Origin: Butyrivibrio sp. YAB3001
GTDB taxonomy: Bacteria > Bacillota > Clostridia > Lachnospirales > Lachnospiraceae
DNA: 64,000 nt
Direction of reading: 5' to 3'
Assembly (NCBI RefSeq): GCF_900112195.1
Contig: NZ_FOKR01000004.1
Coordinates: 1 to 64,000 of the forward strand
How positions within the stretch are numbered: position 1 is the stretch's first letter; every line of letters starts with the position of its first letter. The position numbers were made by a program, and so were the translations under genes. The notes under the pieces were generated by a model. That model did not search any database, was not told where the DNA came from, and worked only from the letters and a program-made list of their open reading frames with translations. Positions 8,964 through 18,267 of this stretch are shown here, piece after piece.

Positions 8964-10477
8964 CCGTTCCTGCCTGCAATAAAGATATCTGCTGTATCAA
9001 TCTCATAACGGATACTCTTAACTTTTCCAATACCAAGTGGAATCAAGAACAATGCAAGTATCACTATTACAATCCATACTATATTTTCTTCAACCCACTG
9101 TTTTCTGTACTGTTTGTATGCTTTAGAGTAGTTCTCTGCGTCATACTCAAGTTCAAAGTAATCCATTGCTTCTTTGTATTTTTCCTGACGAAGAAGTGAT
9201 CTTCCGATTCCGATGTAAGCAAGATCATAGTTACCATTCTGGTTCATGACTTCCTGCCATGCTGCACCGGATTCTTCATATTTACCCTGATCAAAGTCTT
9301 CAACAGCCTTATATACAAGATTACCGAAATCTGTTGGTACGAATGCTGTCAATGAATTGTCCAAACTATCAAGGACATAAAGTTCATGGCCAATGTGGTC
9401 TATAGCAGATGGTCTTCTGAAGTATCCATCCATATTACCGTTACCACCAAAGGCAAATACTAATCTTCCCTGGTCATCGTAACCAAACATTCTTCCTCTG
9501 TTTCTGTCGAGACATACATAAATGTCATTGTCCATAACAGTTACATCCGTGAAGATTGAAGGTCCTTCATAACCACCGCCTGATCCCCAGTATAGATCAC
9601 CCTGTACAGGCCATTCACCGTTCTTAACCAAAATATCATTACCCATCAGGTTAAGTTTTCTGACTGCATTTTCTGTCTTTTCAGAATCATCATTCAGCGC
9701 AATTGTTGAATAGATGAATCCTTCGTAATCCATGTAGATGTTCTCGTACTCAGTTGGTACAAATGATTCCATCTTTGCTCTCTGTTCCTGAGAAGCAATC
9801 TTTTTCCAGATATAATCGGTCCAGTTAAATTTAACAGGTGTAGCTCCTACGAATCCTGAGAAGGTTCCATCGTTTTCATATTTAATAAGACCTTTGTTGA
9901 TACCTGTTGCTATACAGTAAACACGTTCTGCTGTATCAACCGCAAGTTTTGTTGGCTGAAATACAAGCTTGGGATCAAGAGTATTATCATCAGGTTTTAC
10001 AAATTCCATGATGTAGTTAAGATCTTTGTCAACCTTTACGACTCTTGCGTTACCCTGATCTGCTATGAACATGTTGCCATCTTCAGAAATCGCAAAGTCT
10101 GTCGGGTTATTAAATGTGTTTGAACCCTGCGCACCATTTATGGTGTCTATAATTCTTACTACTTCCAGCTTTTCAGGTGAAACCCTGTTTAGCTCAATAA
10201 TTCTGTTATTTCCGCTATCGCAAAGATAAATCGAATTACCATCTACGAACAGTCCCTGTGGATTTTTAAGTTTTACATCAAGTCCAAGTTCTGATGAGGT
10301 GAATACTTTACAAACAGTATAAAAATCAGCACTGTCTTTATAATCGCCCCAGTAATCGTAGTTATAAGTATATCCGCCTTCATTGCTGCTTGCAGATACC
10401 TGAAGTGGCTGAAGAAATGCAGTTGCTATCGCAAGTATTGCCATTCCAGTTTTTAAAAAGAAATTCTTCTTACGCAT
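8960..10477 (-). CDS. Secreted, membrane-tethered NHL-repeat/TPR protein
   Basis: This 505-residue protein has a Sec signal peptide ending around ASA at residue 29. An NHL-type beta-propeller follows (repeats such as NPQGLFVDGNSIYLCDSG and NPTDFAISEDGNMFIADQG), then two TPR-like helical repeats around residues 390-450. A C-terminal membrane helix (IVIVILALFLIPLGIGKV) is followed by a short cytoplasmic tail. It should stand outside the membrane as a scaffold. It overlaps the Yip1 gene and sits between two permease pairs, which points to an accessory role in glycan capture. No catalytic motif is visible. Confidence 0.8.
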   Translation of the reverse strand: MRKKNFFLKTGMAILAIATAFLQPLQVSASSNEGGYTYNYDYWGDYKDSADFYTVCKVFTSSELGLDVKLKNPQGLFVDGNSIYLCDSGNNRIIELNRVSPEKLEVVRIIDTINGAQGSNTFNNPTDFAISEDGNMFIADQGNARVVKVDKDLNYIMEFVKPDDNTLDPKLVFQPTKLAVDTAERVYCIATGINKGLIKYENDGTFSGFVGATPVKFNWTDYIWKKIASQEQRAKMESFVPTEYENIYMDYEGFIYSTIALNDDSEKTENAVRKLNLMGNDILVKNGEWPVQGDLYWGSGGGYEGPSIFTDVTVMDNDIYVCLDRNRGRMFGYDDQGRLVFAFGGNGNMDGYFRRPSAIDHIGHELYVLDSLDNSLTAFVPTDFGNLVYKAVEDFDQGKYEESGAAWQEVMNQNGNYDLAYIGIGRSLLRQEKYKEAMDYFELEYDAENYSKAYKQYRKQWVEENIVWIVIVILALFLIPLGIGKVKSIRYEIDTADIFIAGRNG

Positions 10478-10496
10478 ATCACTTCAACCTTTCAAA

Positions 10497-11357
10497 TTAA
10501 TCTTTCAAACCTGAGCTAGCCATTGTTTCAAGAATCTGGCTCTCTGAGAATACGAAGATGATAATAGGAACTATCATTACTACTACAAGAACCGCAGCTC
10601 CCTGACCCGTTCTTGCAATACCACCACTCTGAATCTGCTGAAGAGCAAATACAAGAGTTTTTCTTTCCTCTGAGTAGATATATGTTGATGCTCTGTTGTT
10701 CCACAATCCCTGTACAGAGAAAATAATAAGTGTCATCCACGCAGGTTTAACGTTTGGCATTACAATTCCTGAGAAAACTTTCCACTCATTAGCGCCGTCA
10801 ATCTTGGCAGCTTCAATAAGTGATGTAGGAAGTCCTTCCATGAACTGCTTCATAAGGAAAAGTCCCATTGGAGAAGCGAATGCAGGAATGATAATTGACC
10901 AGTAAGTATCGATCCAACCAAGTTTATTCAGAATCAGGTAGTTAGGAATTGCTGTAACCCAACCTGTGAACATCATGGCAACCGTTACAATCTTGAAGAA
11001 AAGCTGGTTTCCGGGGAATTCATACTTAGCAAGTACGAAAGCGCCCATAGAAGCTATGATAAGGTGTCCTGCTGTTCCCATGAAAGTAATAAATACTGTG
11101 TTGAACAGATATCTTGTAAATGTTACCCATGATTTGCCCATTGTTACGAACAGATCAGAGAAATTATCCATTGTTGGATGCTGTGGAAAAATCTTTGGTG
11201 GGAATTTAAACAACTCATCCAATGGCTTAAGTGCACTACTTACCGCATAAATAATCGGGAAAGCCATAATGAATGCCACCAGTAAAAGGAATACATAAAG
11301 TGCTATATCACCGGCTATAGACCTGTTTGGTTTTCTTTTCTTAATCAGCTTGCTCAT
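10497..11357 (-). CDS. ABC sugar transporter permease (MalG type), second importer
   Basis: This permease of about 286 residues has six membrane helices and the EAA loop EAAKIDGANEWKVF. The open frame extends four codons upstream to a TTG at 11369, but there GGAGAG would touch the start codon. The ATG at 11357 has that site 12 nt away and is preferred. It overlaps or abuts the partner permease (stop at 11359). It is the likely inner partner of the giant binding protein at 12.4-15.4 kb. Confidence 0.88.
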   Translation of the reverse strand: MSKLIKKRKPNRSIAGDIALYVFLLLVAFIMAFPIIYAVSSALKPLDELFKFPPKIFPQHPTMDNFSDLFVTMGKSWVTFTRYLFNTVFITFMGTAGHLIIASMGAFVLAKYEFPGNQLFFKIVTVAMMFTGWVTAIPNYLILNKLGWIDTYWSIIIPAFASPMGLFLMKQFMEGLPTSLIEAAKIDGANEWKVFSGIVMPNVKPAWMTLIIFSVQGLWNNRASTYIYSEERKTLVFALQQIQSGGIARTGQGAAVLVVVMIVPIIIFVFSESQILETMASSGLKD

Positions 11358-11358
11358 A

Positions 11359-12297
11359 TCAAGTACCAACTCTCCTTAACAGACTTTGAATTGCCTTGTT
11401 GCAAAGTATCATCATCAGGAACAAGATTGTTGCTATTGCACAGGCATAACCCATTTCAAATCTTGAATAACCATAGTCAAACAGGTGTGTTACGATGGTA
11501 CGTGCTGCGTAATCTGTTGAAGGATATCCGCAAAGAGCCATTGTTACATCTGCTACACCAAAAGATGATGTAATGGTCATAACCGCACCGAACATAAGCA
11601 TTGGCTTCATGTTTGGAAGAGTTATGTACCAAAGTTCCTGCCATCTGTTCTTGATTCCGTCCATGTAACCTGCTTCGAACTGAGATCTGTCAACGCCCTG
11701 AAGTCCGGCTACGAATGAAAGGAATCCACTTCCCATACTCATCCAGAGAATAACTAACATACATATTGGAAGCATGTATTTAGGATCAATAAACCAAAGC
11801 TTTGGTGCATCGATAATTCCTACATTCATAAGGAAAGCATTTACATATCCGTAAGCATCTCCTCTGAAGAATACTGAGAAGATTACGTAACAGTTACCGG
11901 CAATTGATGGAGCGTAGAAGACGATAACCGCGATACTTCTTATCCATCTTGGGAGCTCATTGATGAGCCATGCGAACAGGAAGGAAAGGATATAACCCAA
12001 AGGTCCCGTTATAATTGCTATCATCAAGGTGTTTTTTACACCGATCAGGAAGATGTCATCCTGCAAAACAAGTGAAATATAATTTTGAAGTCCTATGAAC
12101 CTCGGTGGTTCAAGAATGTTGTAATATGTGAAGCTATAATATATAGAAGAAAGAACCGGCAACACATAGAACATAGTAAAAAGAATTGCGTAAGGAGCCA
12201 GGAAAAGATAACACATTTTTCTATTCTTTGCTTTCTTCCAGGCAACATTCATGTTGTGCTTACGCAGTGTGAAGTATTTGTTCAGATATTCCTTCAT
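11359..12297 (-). CDS. ABC sugar transporter permease (MalF/UgpA/LplB type), second importer
   Basis: This 312-residue permease is related to the LplB-like group that works with large binding proteins. The EAA loop reads EAGYMDGIKNRWQEL, and six hydrophobic segments are visible. The frame is open to an ATG at 12318, but AGGAGA lies 6 nt before the ATG at 12297, so the shorter form is chosen. The gap to the binding-protein gene holds a GC-rich stem-loop that may set the ratio of binding protein to permease. Confidence 0.88.
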   Translation of the reverse strand: MKEYLNKYFTLRKHNMNVAWKKAKNRKMCYLFLAPYAILFTMFYVLPVLSSIYYSFTYYNILEPPRFIGLQNYISLVLQDDIFLIGVKNTLMIAIITGPLGYILSFLFAWLINELPRWIRSIAVIVFYAPSIAGNCYVIFSVFFRGDAYGYVNAFLMNVGIIDAPKLWFIDPKYMLPICMLVILWMSMGSGFLSFVAGLQGVDRSQFEAGYMDGIKNRWQELWYITLPNMKPMLMFGAVMTITSSFGVADVTMALCGYPSTDYAARTIVTHLFDYGYSRFEMGYACAIATILFLMMILCNKAIQSLLRRVGT

Positions 12298-12344
12298 TTC
12301 TGGTCTCCTGAAAATCAAACTTATTTTTAGTCTTTATTTATTCA

Positions 12345-12370
12345 GCAGCCGGCAGTTAAGCACCGGCTGC
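12345..12370 (-). other. Intergenic stem-loop between giant binding protein and permease
   Basis: A perfect 8-bp stem (GCAGCCGG at 12345-12352, CCGGCTGC at 12363-12370) with a 10-nt loop follows the binding-protein stop. No U-run follows on either strand, so it is more likely an RNA-stabilising or processing stem than a strong terminator. Confidence 0.55.
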
Positions 12371-12396
12371 ATGATAACAATGTTTACATGGAACTT

Positions 12397-15354
12397 TTAG
12401 TCAACAGGCATACCAAACTCGATACGCTTCTTTCTGATCTCTTCATCAATAAGAATTGAGTAATCGATGATAGTCTCTCGTGAGTCAACCTTTTCATTTA
12501 TTACTTTTCTGATTGCGTTAGAGATGTGACGTCCTGTGAAATATCCACCCGGAACTTCTCTGATTCCTACTGTGCTATCCCACTGCTTATTCAAAACTTC
12601 AATGTCCTCTGTACTCCATGACAGATTTGAAAATGCATCTCTGTTTGCTGTTGCATATCTTGCTGAAGAACCAAGGAGCGCTTCGATTTCACGTCCGAAA
12701 CGAACCTGTGTATCTGCATTTGACCACCACTTCATGAATTCCCAAGCGTTCTTACGAAGCTCTTCATCCTCAGTCTTGATCATCATTGTTGCGCTTCCTG
12801 TGATAAAGTCTGATCTGTTGAGTGTTCTCTTTCCTGTAGCATCCTCAACATAAGTTCCAGGGATCAAAGTGAAATCCCAAAGTCCTCTAATTTCAGGAGC
12901 AGATACCATAAGTGTGTTGTATGTTGAGTATGGTGCAATTCCTATCGGCATTTCTCCTGAACGGAATCTGCTGACAAAGTCATAAACAGTAGGAATACCA
13001 TAATCGTTAAAGTATCTTACATAATCATCAAAGGCCTTAACACCAGCCTCTGTATTAACTGTTGTCTTTGTGCCTTCCTCGTTGTACATATCTCCGCCGT
13101 ACTGATAAAGGAGTGAGAAGTACATTGAAAGGTCCGGAGCATTCGACATTACTGATGTGGAAGATGCTGCTGCGCCGCTACTTCCTGCTGCTGTAGGAAT
13201 ACCGATTGAAAGGTTGTTACCCTGAATTGTAGGAAGCATTTCAATCAGTTCTTTCCATGTATTAGGAACTTCAAGTTCCATTTCCTGTAAAACGTCTTTT
13301 CTGTAGAACATTACGTTGAAAGTCTGTGTTTCAGGTACGCCGTAGATCTTACCGTCAAGCTTAAACTGTTCATAAGAACTTTCTGAGTAATGGCTAAGAA
13401 CTTCCTGCCATCCATCAAACTGAGTAATATCTTCAGCTGCTCCTCTGAGCGCATAGTTTACAGGCTGGTCAGCACCTACTGAAAGAACTACGTTTGGTCC
13501 TCTTCCTGCAAGTACCGCATTAAGAAGTGCACCCGGATCAACGATTTCTACGTTAACCTTAACTCCTGTTGAAGTTGTGAAATCATCATCAACCATTGTC
13601 TTAAGGATTGTTCCCTGATCACGACCTGTAAGAACCCAAACCTTAACTACCTTGTCGCTTGCCTTTTCATCATATACATCTCCGACTGAGTTGTAATCTA
13701 CGAAGAATGATGCTACGAAGGATTTGATCTCATGAGCTGCCTTTGTAAAGAAGTTTGCTTTTTCTTTCTTAGGTTGTACACCTGTACCTGAAACTACGAT
13801 ATAATCGATATCCAGTTTTGTCTCACTCATGTTAAGTGAAGCAGTTCCAAGTGATGTGATGTTATCCTTAAAGGTTGTAAACTCTGTTGTGATCTTCTGT
13901 GGCTTCTCACAGAATCTTTCAAGCTGCTGAGCAATTGTCTGCGCTGTTGCAATGTTATCAGCCATCTGTCCGGAATAAGCAACCATGTCATCAACTATCT
14001 TGTAAAGTCTCTTTGCTTCGAGCTCCATGGCATCCATGATTTCCGGATAAGTTGTTTCAATATGATAATCTCTGTAAACATCTGGGCTTGCGCCTGTGTA
14101 AACAAGAATTCTTCTATAAATCTGGTTTAATCTGTAGGTTGAATCCTCCATTTCCTGAAGAATCTCACCCATTCCACCAAGAACAGCTTCAAGTCTGATT
14201 GTGTGCTGTCCCTTCTTTAAATAGAAGTTAAATGGTGTTCCATTCTCATCAGCAAGATCTTTGCAATCCCAATCATTCATATATTCAAAGGATATCTCAT
14301 TAAGATCTGCAAAAGGAACTTCTCCATCGATAAGGACTTTTCTGTTTGATACTGAACCTCTTGAGTAGTTCTGACGTCCCTTTACCATGATGTTGTAATA
14401 ACCATCTTCAGGGACTTCAAAGTTCCACTCAATCCACTGACCTGAACTTCTCCAGCTCTCACCACCTACATAGTTAAGAACTGTTGTTGTAACACTGTTA
14501 GGAGAAGTTGTTGGTGAAGAACGATCATATTTAGCATAAAGAGATGATTCAGATCTGAGTGTTGAATCTTCACCCTGTACTAACTGAAGGTAGTTCTTAG
14601 CAGTATCTGAACCTTCACCTGCCTGATTAGCTGCAAGGTATTCTTCATAGCTAGGCTTTTCTTTGATTGCCTTGAGCTCTAAATCAGAAATGAGCATTGG
14701 CTCGTTATCAGCTTCAAGAGTAAGTTCGTTTTCTCCCTTATTAAAATAGAAGACATACGGCTCAGGAACAAATCCCATATCATCTCTGAAGTATGCGTTC
14801 TGCCAACCAAAGTATTCAACCTGTCTTGGGCGGATCTCATTGCCCTGGTTATCAACCTTAACATCGCCGCCATCCATCCACATTCTTGTGAAAGAAACGT
14901 TTCTGGCATCTTCAAAAGGAATCTCTCCGTTGATGTAAACAGTTCTTTCAGCCGGAACTCCTCTTGACTCAGGAAGATAATACTCAACATAGAGCTGATA
15001 AAAACCTTCCTTAGGAACATCAACTTTCCAGGTTACTTTTGAACCTGTATCTGTGAAAAGAGCATCCTGCTTATCATCAGTTGCGCCCTGTTCAACATGG
15101 ACATCTCCTGTCCCGTCGTAGCTCATGATGTCAACCTTCACATCCGTGTCAGGCTTTGCTTCATCTTTATGAGCATTGACATAACCGGTGTAACCTCCGG
15201 TTCTTTCCATTCCTTCAATTTCTACTGTTAAATCGGTGTCTGCGTACTTATCATGGAAGTCTTTCTTTTCCGTTCTGGATAAGATCACACAAACTACAAC
15301 GATTGCTGCAAAAATCCCAAGTACAATTAGTAGTTTTTTTAAAGTCTCATTCAT
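12397..15354 (-). CDS. Giant membrane-anchored solute-binding protein with carbohydrate-binding-like domains
   Basis: This protein has about 985 residues, twice the usual size. An N-terminal membrane helix (about residues 4-26) replaces a lipobox. Two related beta-sandwich CBM6/35-like modules follow (about residues 60-230 and 270-420), both with a V-Y/L-I-N/D-G-E-x-PF segment before an aromatic-rich strand. A mostly helical connector comes next, then a family-1 solute-binding domain from about residue 600 to the end. The frame is open to 15393, but AAAGGA sits 9 nt before the ATG at 15354, which also avoids overlap with the GH10 stop. It should tether and deliver xylan fragments to the following permeases. 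The CBM assignment is structural inference. Confidence 0.82.
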   Translation of the reverse strand: MNETLKKLLIVLGIFAAIVVVCVILSRTEKKDFHDKYADTDLTVEIEGMERTGGYTGYVNAHKDEAKPDTDVKVDIMSYDGTGDVHVEQGATDDKQDALFTDTGSKVTWKVDVPKEGFYQLYVEYYLPESRGVPAERTVYINGEIPFEDARNVSFTRMWMDGGDVKVDNQGNEIRPRQVEYFGWQNAYFRDDMGFVPEPYVFYFNKGENELTLEADNEPMLISDLELKAIKEKPSYEEYLAANQAGEGSDTAKNYLQLVQGEDSTLRSESSLYAKYDRSSPTTSPNSVTTTVLNYVGGESWRSSGQWIEWNFEVPEDGYYNIMVKGRQNYSRGSVSNRKVLIDGEVPFADLNEISFEYMNDWDCKDLADENGTPFNFYLKKGQHTIRLEAVLGGMGEILQEMEDSTYRLNQIYRRILVYTGASPDVYRDYHIETTYPEIMDAMELEAKRLYKIVDDMVAYSGQMADNIATAQTIAQQLERFCEKPQKITTEFTTFKDNITSLGTASLNMSETKLDIDYIVVSGTGVQPKKEKANFFTKAAHEIKSFVASFFVDYNSVGDVYDEKASDKVVKVWVLTGRDQGTILKTMVDDDFTTSTGVKVNVEIVDPGALLNAVLAGRGPNVVLSVGADQPVNYALRGAAEDITQFDGWQEVLSHYSESSYEQFKLDGKIYGVPETQTFNVMFYRKDVLQEMELEVPNTWKELIEMLPTIQGNNLSIGIPTAAGSSGAAASSTSVMSNAPDLSMYFSLLYQYGGDMYNEEGTKTTVNTEAGVKAFDDYVRYFNDYGIPTVYDFVSRFRSGEMPIGIAPYSTYNTLMVSAPEIRGLWDFTLIPGTYVEDATGKRTLNRSDFITGSATMMIKTEDEELRKNAWEFMKWWSNADTQVRFGREIEALLGSSARYATANRDAFSNLSWSTEDIEVLNKQWDSTVGIREVPGGYFTGRHISNAIRKVINEKVDSRETIIDYSILIDEEIRKKRIEFGMPVD

Positions 15355-15371
15355 ATCCTTAAGTCCTTTTT

Positions 15372-16808
15372 TTAAGTTTCTGCAAAAACCCAAAATGCTG
15401 GCTTTGGTTTATAAAGATCATCAAACAGTAATGGACATTGCGCCTTTTCCTTGTTACTGCCTCCGCCTACTGTTGAACGGTGCTGTAACCATGAGTATTT
15501 ATCAACTGTCCCCCAGAATGTAATTCCTGAAACATCTACACCTGAATTCTTGACAGACTGCAATGCGTAGTACATAAGGTTGTATGTCTTTCGCATCTTC
15601 TCATACTCTTTTTCCTTGGACTCTTCGCTTCCATCGTAATCATCACTGGAACTAAGATCCCATTCTGTTATCTGAATGCTTCCAACTATCTTCCCATACG
15701 CTTTGGCCGAAGTTTCAACATCATTGGCTGAAGGAGAATCTACATTATAATGTCCCTGCATACCCATTGCTGAAATTCTGGTTCCCACTCCAGGTTCGCC
15801 TTCCTGATCCTTTACCGCCTGCAAAAGAGCTATTATTCCGTTTCTCTTCTGTGCACTGCATTCATTGTAGTCGTTGTAGTAAAGTTCAAGTTCCTGTGGA
15901 GCATATTTGTTTGCGTATTTAAAAGCATTTATAATGAAGTCTTCGCTCTGATATACATGCCACCAACTTGAATTGTTACCATGTCTGTCTTCCGAAAGAT
16001 CTTCATTAGGGTTTTCAGCATCTGATCTGTAAGTTCCTGTAGCATCTGAAACTGCTTCGTTTACTACATCCCATCCATAAAACAGATCTTTGTAAGGAGA
16101 ATCTTCTCCGGTAAAGTGAGTGAGCACTTCTCTTATGTACCACTCAAGCCTCTTGTCCATTTCTTCCTTACTTACATAAGGCTTTGTCTTGTCATAATCT
16201 TCATGGAAGAACCATTCAGGCGTCTGTGAATGCCAAACTAAAACGTGGCCTCTGACTTTTATCTCCCTGTCTGGATTAACTTCATTCCATTTAAGGAACT
16301 TATTTAATATTTTTTCTGGATTTGAATAATCGATTTTCGGAACTGTGATCGTCTCACCGTTAAGTTCCGCTTCTTCTGTTCCGGGACAAGTACTAACGCT
16401 GTATCCAAAAAGTGAATCCGGTTTTAATTCATTTCCAAGCGTCACAGCATTAAAATGTGTTGTAACCAAATTCCACAGCGGTATATCCCACGGTTCTTTT
16501 CCGGTGATTGCGCATCCGATCCGGCATCCCAGTTTTTTCTCTACGCTATCTCTCAGCGCTGGAATTTCCTCTTCTGCAGCCTCACTGCTATCCTCCCCGA
16601 CAGCCTCTGCAGTTTCCGAATCAGATTGACCAGTATCTGATATGTTTTCTTCGGATTTCTCTTCAGATGAATTATCCGACGTTGCTTCCTGACTGGCGCT
16701 ATCCGTCACGTTTTTGCTGACATTATTACCGGTGCTCCCACACGCGGTAAAGGTCAGCATCGTCGTCGCCGCCAACAAAGCAACTAAAGACTTTCCCCTT
16801 TTGTACAC
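15372..16808 (-). CDS. GH10 endo-beta-1,4-xylanase lipoprotein
   Basis: This protein of about 478 residues cleaves xylan backbones at the cell surface. A GTG start at 16808 has GGGAGGG 7 nt upstream. It gives a clean lipoprotein signal with lipobox TFTAC, whereas the open frame continues 27 codons further to 16889 with no signal at its N-terminus. A Ser/Glu/Asp-rich acidic linker precedes the GH10 barrel. The acid/base is in WDVVNEAV (Glu251) and the nucleophile in ITEWDLSS (Glu382). There is no binding module after the barrel. It is the first gene of the leftward xylan cluster, divergent from the AraC regulator, with a copy of the shared motif about 113 nt upstream of its start. Confidence 0.93.
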   Translation of the reverse strand: MYKRGKSLVALLAATTMLTFTACGSTGNNVSKNVTDSASQEATSDNSSEEKSEENISDTGQSDSETAEAVGEDSSEAAEEEIPALRDSVEKKLGCRIGCAITGKEPWDIPLWNLVTTHFNAVTLGNELKPDSLFGYSVSTCPGTEEAELNGETITVPKIDYSNPEKILNKFLKWNEVNPDREIKVRGHVLVWHSQTPEWFFHEDYDKTKPYVSKEEMDKRLEWYIREVLTHFTGEDSPYKDLFYGWDVVNEAVSDATGTYRSDAENPNEDLSEDRHGNNSSWWHVYQSEDFIINAFKYANKYAPQELELYYNDYNECSAQKRNGIIALLQAVKDQEGEPGVGTRISAMGMQGHYNVDSPSANDVETSAKAYGKIVGSIQITEWDLSSSDDYDGSEESKEKEYEKMRKTYNLMYYALQSVKNSGVDVSGITFWGTVDKYSWLQHRSTVGGGSNKEKAQCPLLFDDLYKPKPAFWVFAET

Positions 16809-16913
16809 TTTCGTACCCTCCCATTTGGTACTCAAAATTTGCTGATATCTCAAATAACTGACAATGAATAGCATATCGGCTTTTGGCAAGGCTCGCCTAT
16901 CATTTTTTGCCTA

Positions 16914-16935
16914 TAGTTCTTCAAATATTGCTTTT
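16914..16935 (-). promoter_or_regulatory. Candidate AraC-regulator operator (shared xylan motif, copy 2)
   Basis: Minus-strand AGCAATATTTGAAGAAC stands about 113 nt before the GH10 GTG start and shares GCAATATTTGA with the copy before the solute-binding lipoprotein. No convincing -35/-10 pair was found for GH10, which fits dependence on an activator. The GH10/araC intergenic region holds this site and the oppositely oriented copy at 17036. Confidence 0.5.
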
Positions 16936-17035
16936 CATGTTCAAAAAATGCGGTCAGCTTTTTGTGCACATTTCACAATATGACAAAAAAATTTTTGTTC
17001 CCCTTTATTTAATATTAGCACAATTTATAAGAAGA

Positions 17036-17072
17036 TAGCAATAATTGAGAAGAACATATTATCAGATAATGT
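17036..17072 (+). promoter_or_regulatory. Shared xylan motif (copy 3) overlapping a possible araC promoter
   Basis: TAGCAATAATTGAG (17036-17049) followed by GAACAT is nearly identical over 21 nt to the copy upstream of the esterase-GH43 gene. Its TTGAGA could also be a -35 box with TAATGT (17067-17072) 16 nt downstream. Overlap of the site with the regulator's own promoter would allow autoregulation. The promoter call is weak; the repeated motif is clear. Confidence 0.45.
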
Positions 17073-17167
17073 TATTATGTTAACGCATTTGTAACATTAA
17101 TATGGAATTCGGCAGAAATGAGCCAATTTTTGTTACAACAATACTTTGTAAGGAGCGCAATATTGCT

Positions 17168-18124
17168 GTGAACAAATCAGATTCTATCAAATTAGACTAT
17201 TACAAACAGAACACTGACTATAGTGACAGAATTTTGGAAGGGAATAACGAAAAGTCTATTTTCCCTAAGGATAGTTCAATACGTATATGGTACAACGAGC
17301 TTCCCAATGATTATCCTTCGCATTGGCATAATGCATTAGAAATCTGCGTTCCAATCGAAAATTATTATGATGTTGATGTGGATAATGAATCTCATCATGT
17401 AATGCCGGGAGATATTCTTTTTATACCTCCGCGCAAGTCCCACTATCTTCATGCACCTCAGAGCGGAAGCAGGTATATCTGTCTTTTTGATATTGACTTC
17501 TTCTCTTCAATGCGCGGTTACTCAGGCCTTATGAATATGTTAAAAGACTGTATTCATATCACTCCTGAAGGTTTTGCTCCTATATATAATGAAATATTTG
17601 ATCTCTTTTCACAGATCTGGAATGAGTATTTCCAAAAAACAGAGTTCTACGAGTTTTCAATTTACTCACATCTGTTCCAGATCATGACGATTTTATCAAG
17701 ATATCAGCTTAACAAGATACATCTTTTTACTGAGAGCACTCCGGTAAAGAGGCGCGAGTATTTCGAAAAACTTAACACAGTCATTGATTATATCGATGAA
17801 AACTATGCCTACGATATAACACTCGAAGATGCAGCATCCTACAGTGGTTTTTCCAAGTTCCATTTTTCCAGACTTTTCAAGGAATATATGGGCTGCACAT
17901 TTTATGACTATTTGATCAACCAGCGTATCAAAGCTACCGAAGTTCTTTTAACAAGAGATGACCTTTCAATCACAGACATTGCTCTGCAATCAGGCTTTTC
18001 AAGCATCTCTACATTTAACAGAACCTTTAAGTTAAAGAAAGGATGCACTCCCGGTGAGTACAGGTCTCTTTTCTCAGGTGGTCTTGTAAAAGAAAAAGGC
18101 AGTTCAGCAAAAGCTACAAAGTAA
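17168..18124 (+). CDS. AraC-family transcriptional regulator of the xylan locus
   Basis: This protein of about 318 residues has an N-terminal cupin sensing domain (HWHNALEI and a MPGDILFIPPRKSH segment) that should bind a sugar. A C-terminal pair of helix-turn-helix units follows (LEDAASYSGFSKFHFSRLFK and ITDIALQSGFSSISTFNRTF). The open frame begins at ATG 17102, but that codon has no ribosome site. AGGAG lies 12 nt before the GTG at 17168, so the shorter form is preferred with moderate confidence. The gene is divergent from GH10 and faces GH43. With a shared motif before five xylan genes, it is the obvious local regulator, likely an activator responding to xylo-oligosaccharides or arabinose. 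A bidirectional terminator follows. Confidence 0.88.
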   Translation: MNKSDSIKLDYYKQNTDYSDRILEGNNEKSIFPKDSSIRIWYNELPNDYPSHWHNALEICVPIENYYDVDVDNESHHVMPGDILFIPPRKSHYLHAPQSGSRYICLFDIDFFSSMRGYSGLMNMLKDCIHITPEGFAPIYNEIFDLFSQIWNEYFQKTEFYEFSIYSHLFQIMTILSRYQLNKIHLFTESTPVKRREYFEKLNTVIDYIDENYAYDITLEDAASYSGFSKFHFSRLFKEYMGCTFYDYLINQRIKATEVLLTRDDLSITDIALQSGFSSISTFNRTFKLKKGCTPGEYRSLFSGGLVKEKGSSAKATK

Positions 18125-18210
18125 ATTCGGATTCATCAAAAAGCTTCAAACCTTGTAAGTTTTAGCTTAGTATTTCAACATAGTTAATCATATGTAGCAC
18201 TCATAATTAT

Positions 18211-18264
18211 GGAATCTTCAGTCATACGTTCTATTAAGCGTAAGACTAAAGATTCCATTTTTTT
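18211..18264 (+). terminator. Terminator between convergent araC and GH43 genes
   Basis: A long imperfect stem (GGAATCTT...AGTC from 18211 pairing with GACT...AAGATTCC ending at 18256) is followed on the plus strand by ATTTTTTTC. The stem also forms on the minus strand but without a good U-run there, so it is strong for araC and weaker for GH43. Confidence 0.75.
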
Positions 18265-18267
18265 CTT

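Noticed and set aside
16809..16889. 27-codon N-terminal extension of GH10 from ATG 16889
   Set aside because: No ribosome site precedes it, and it would bury the lipoprotein signal. The GTG at 16808 has GGGAGGG at ideal distance.
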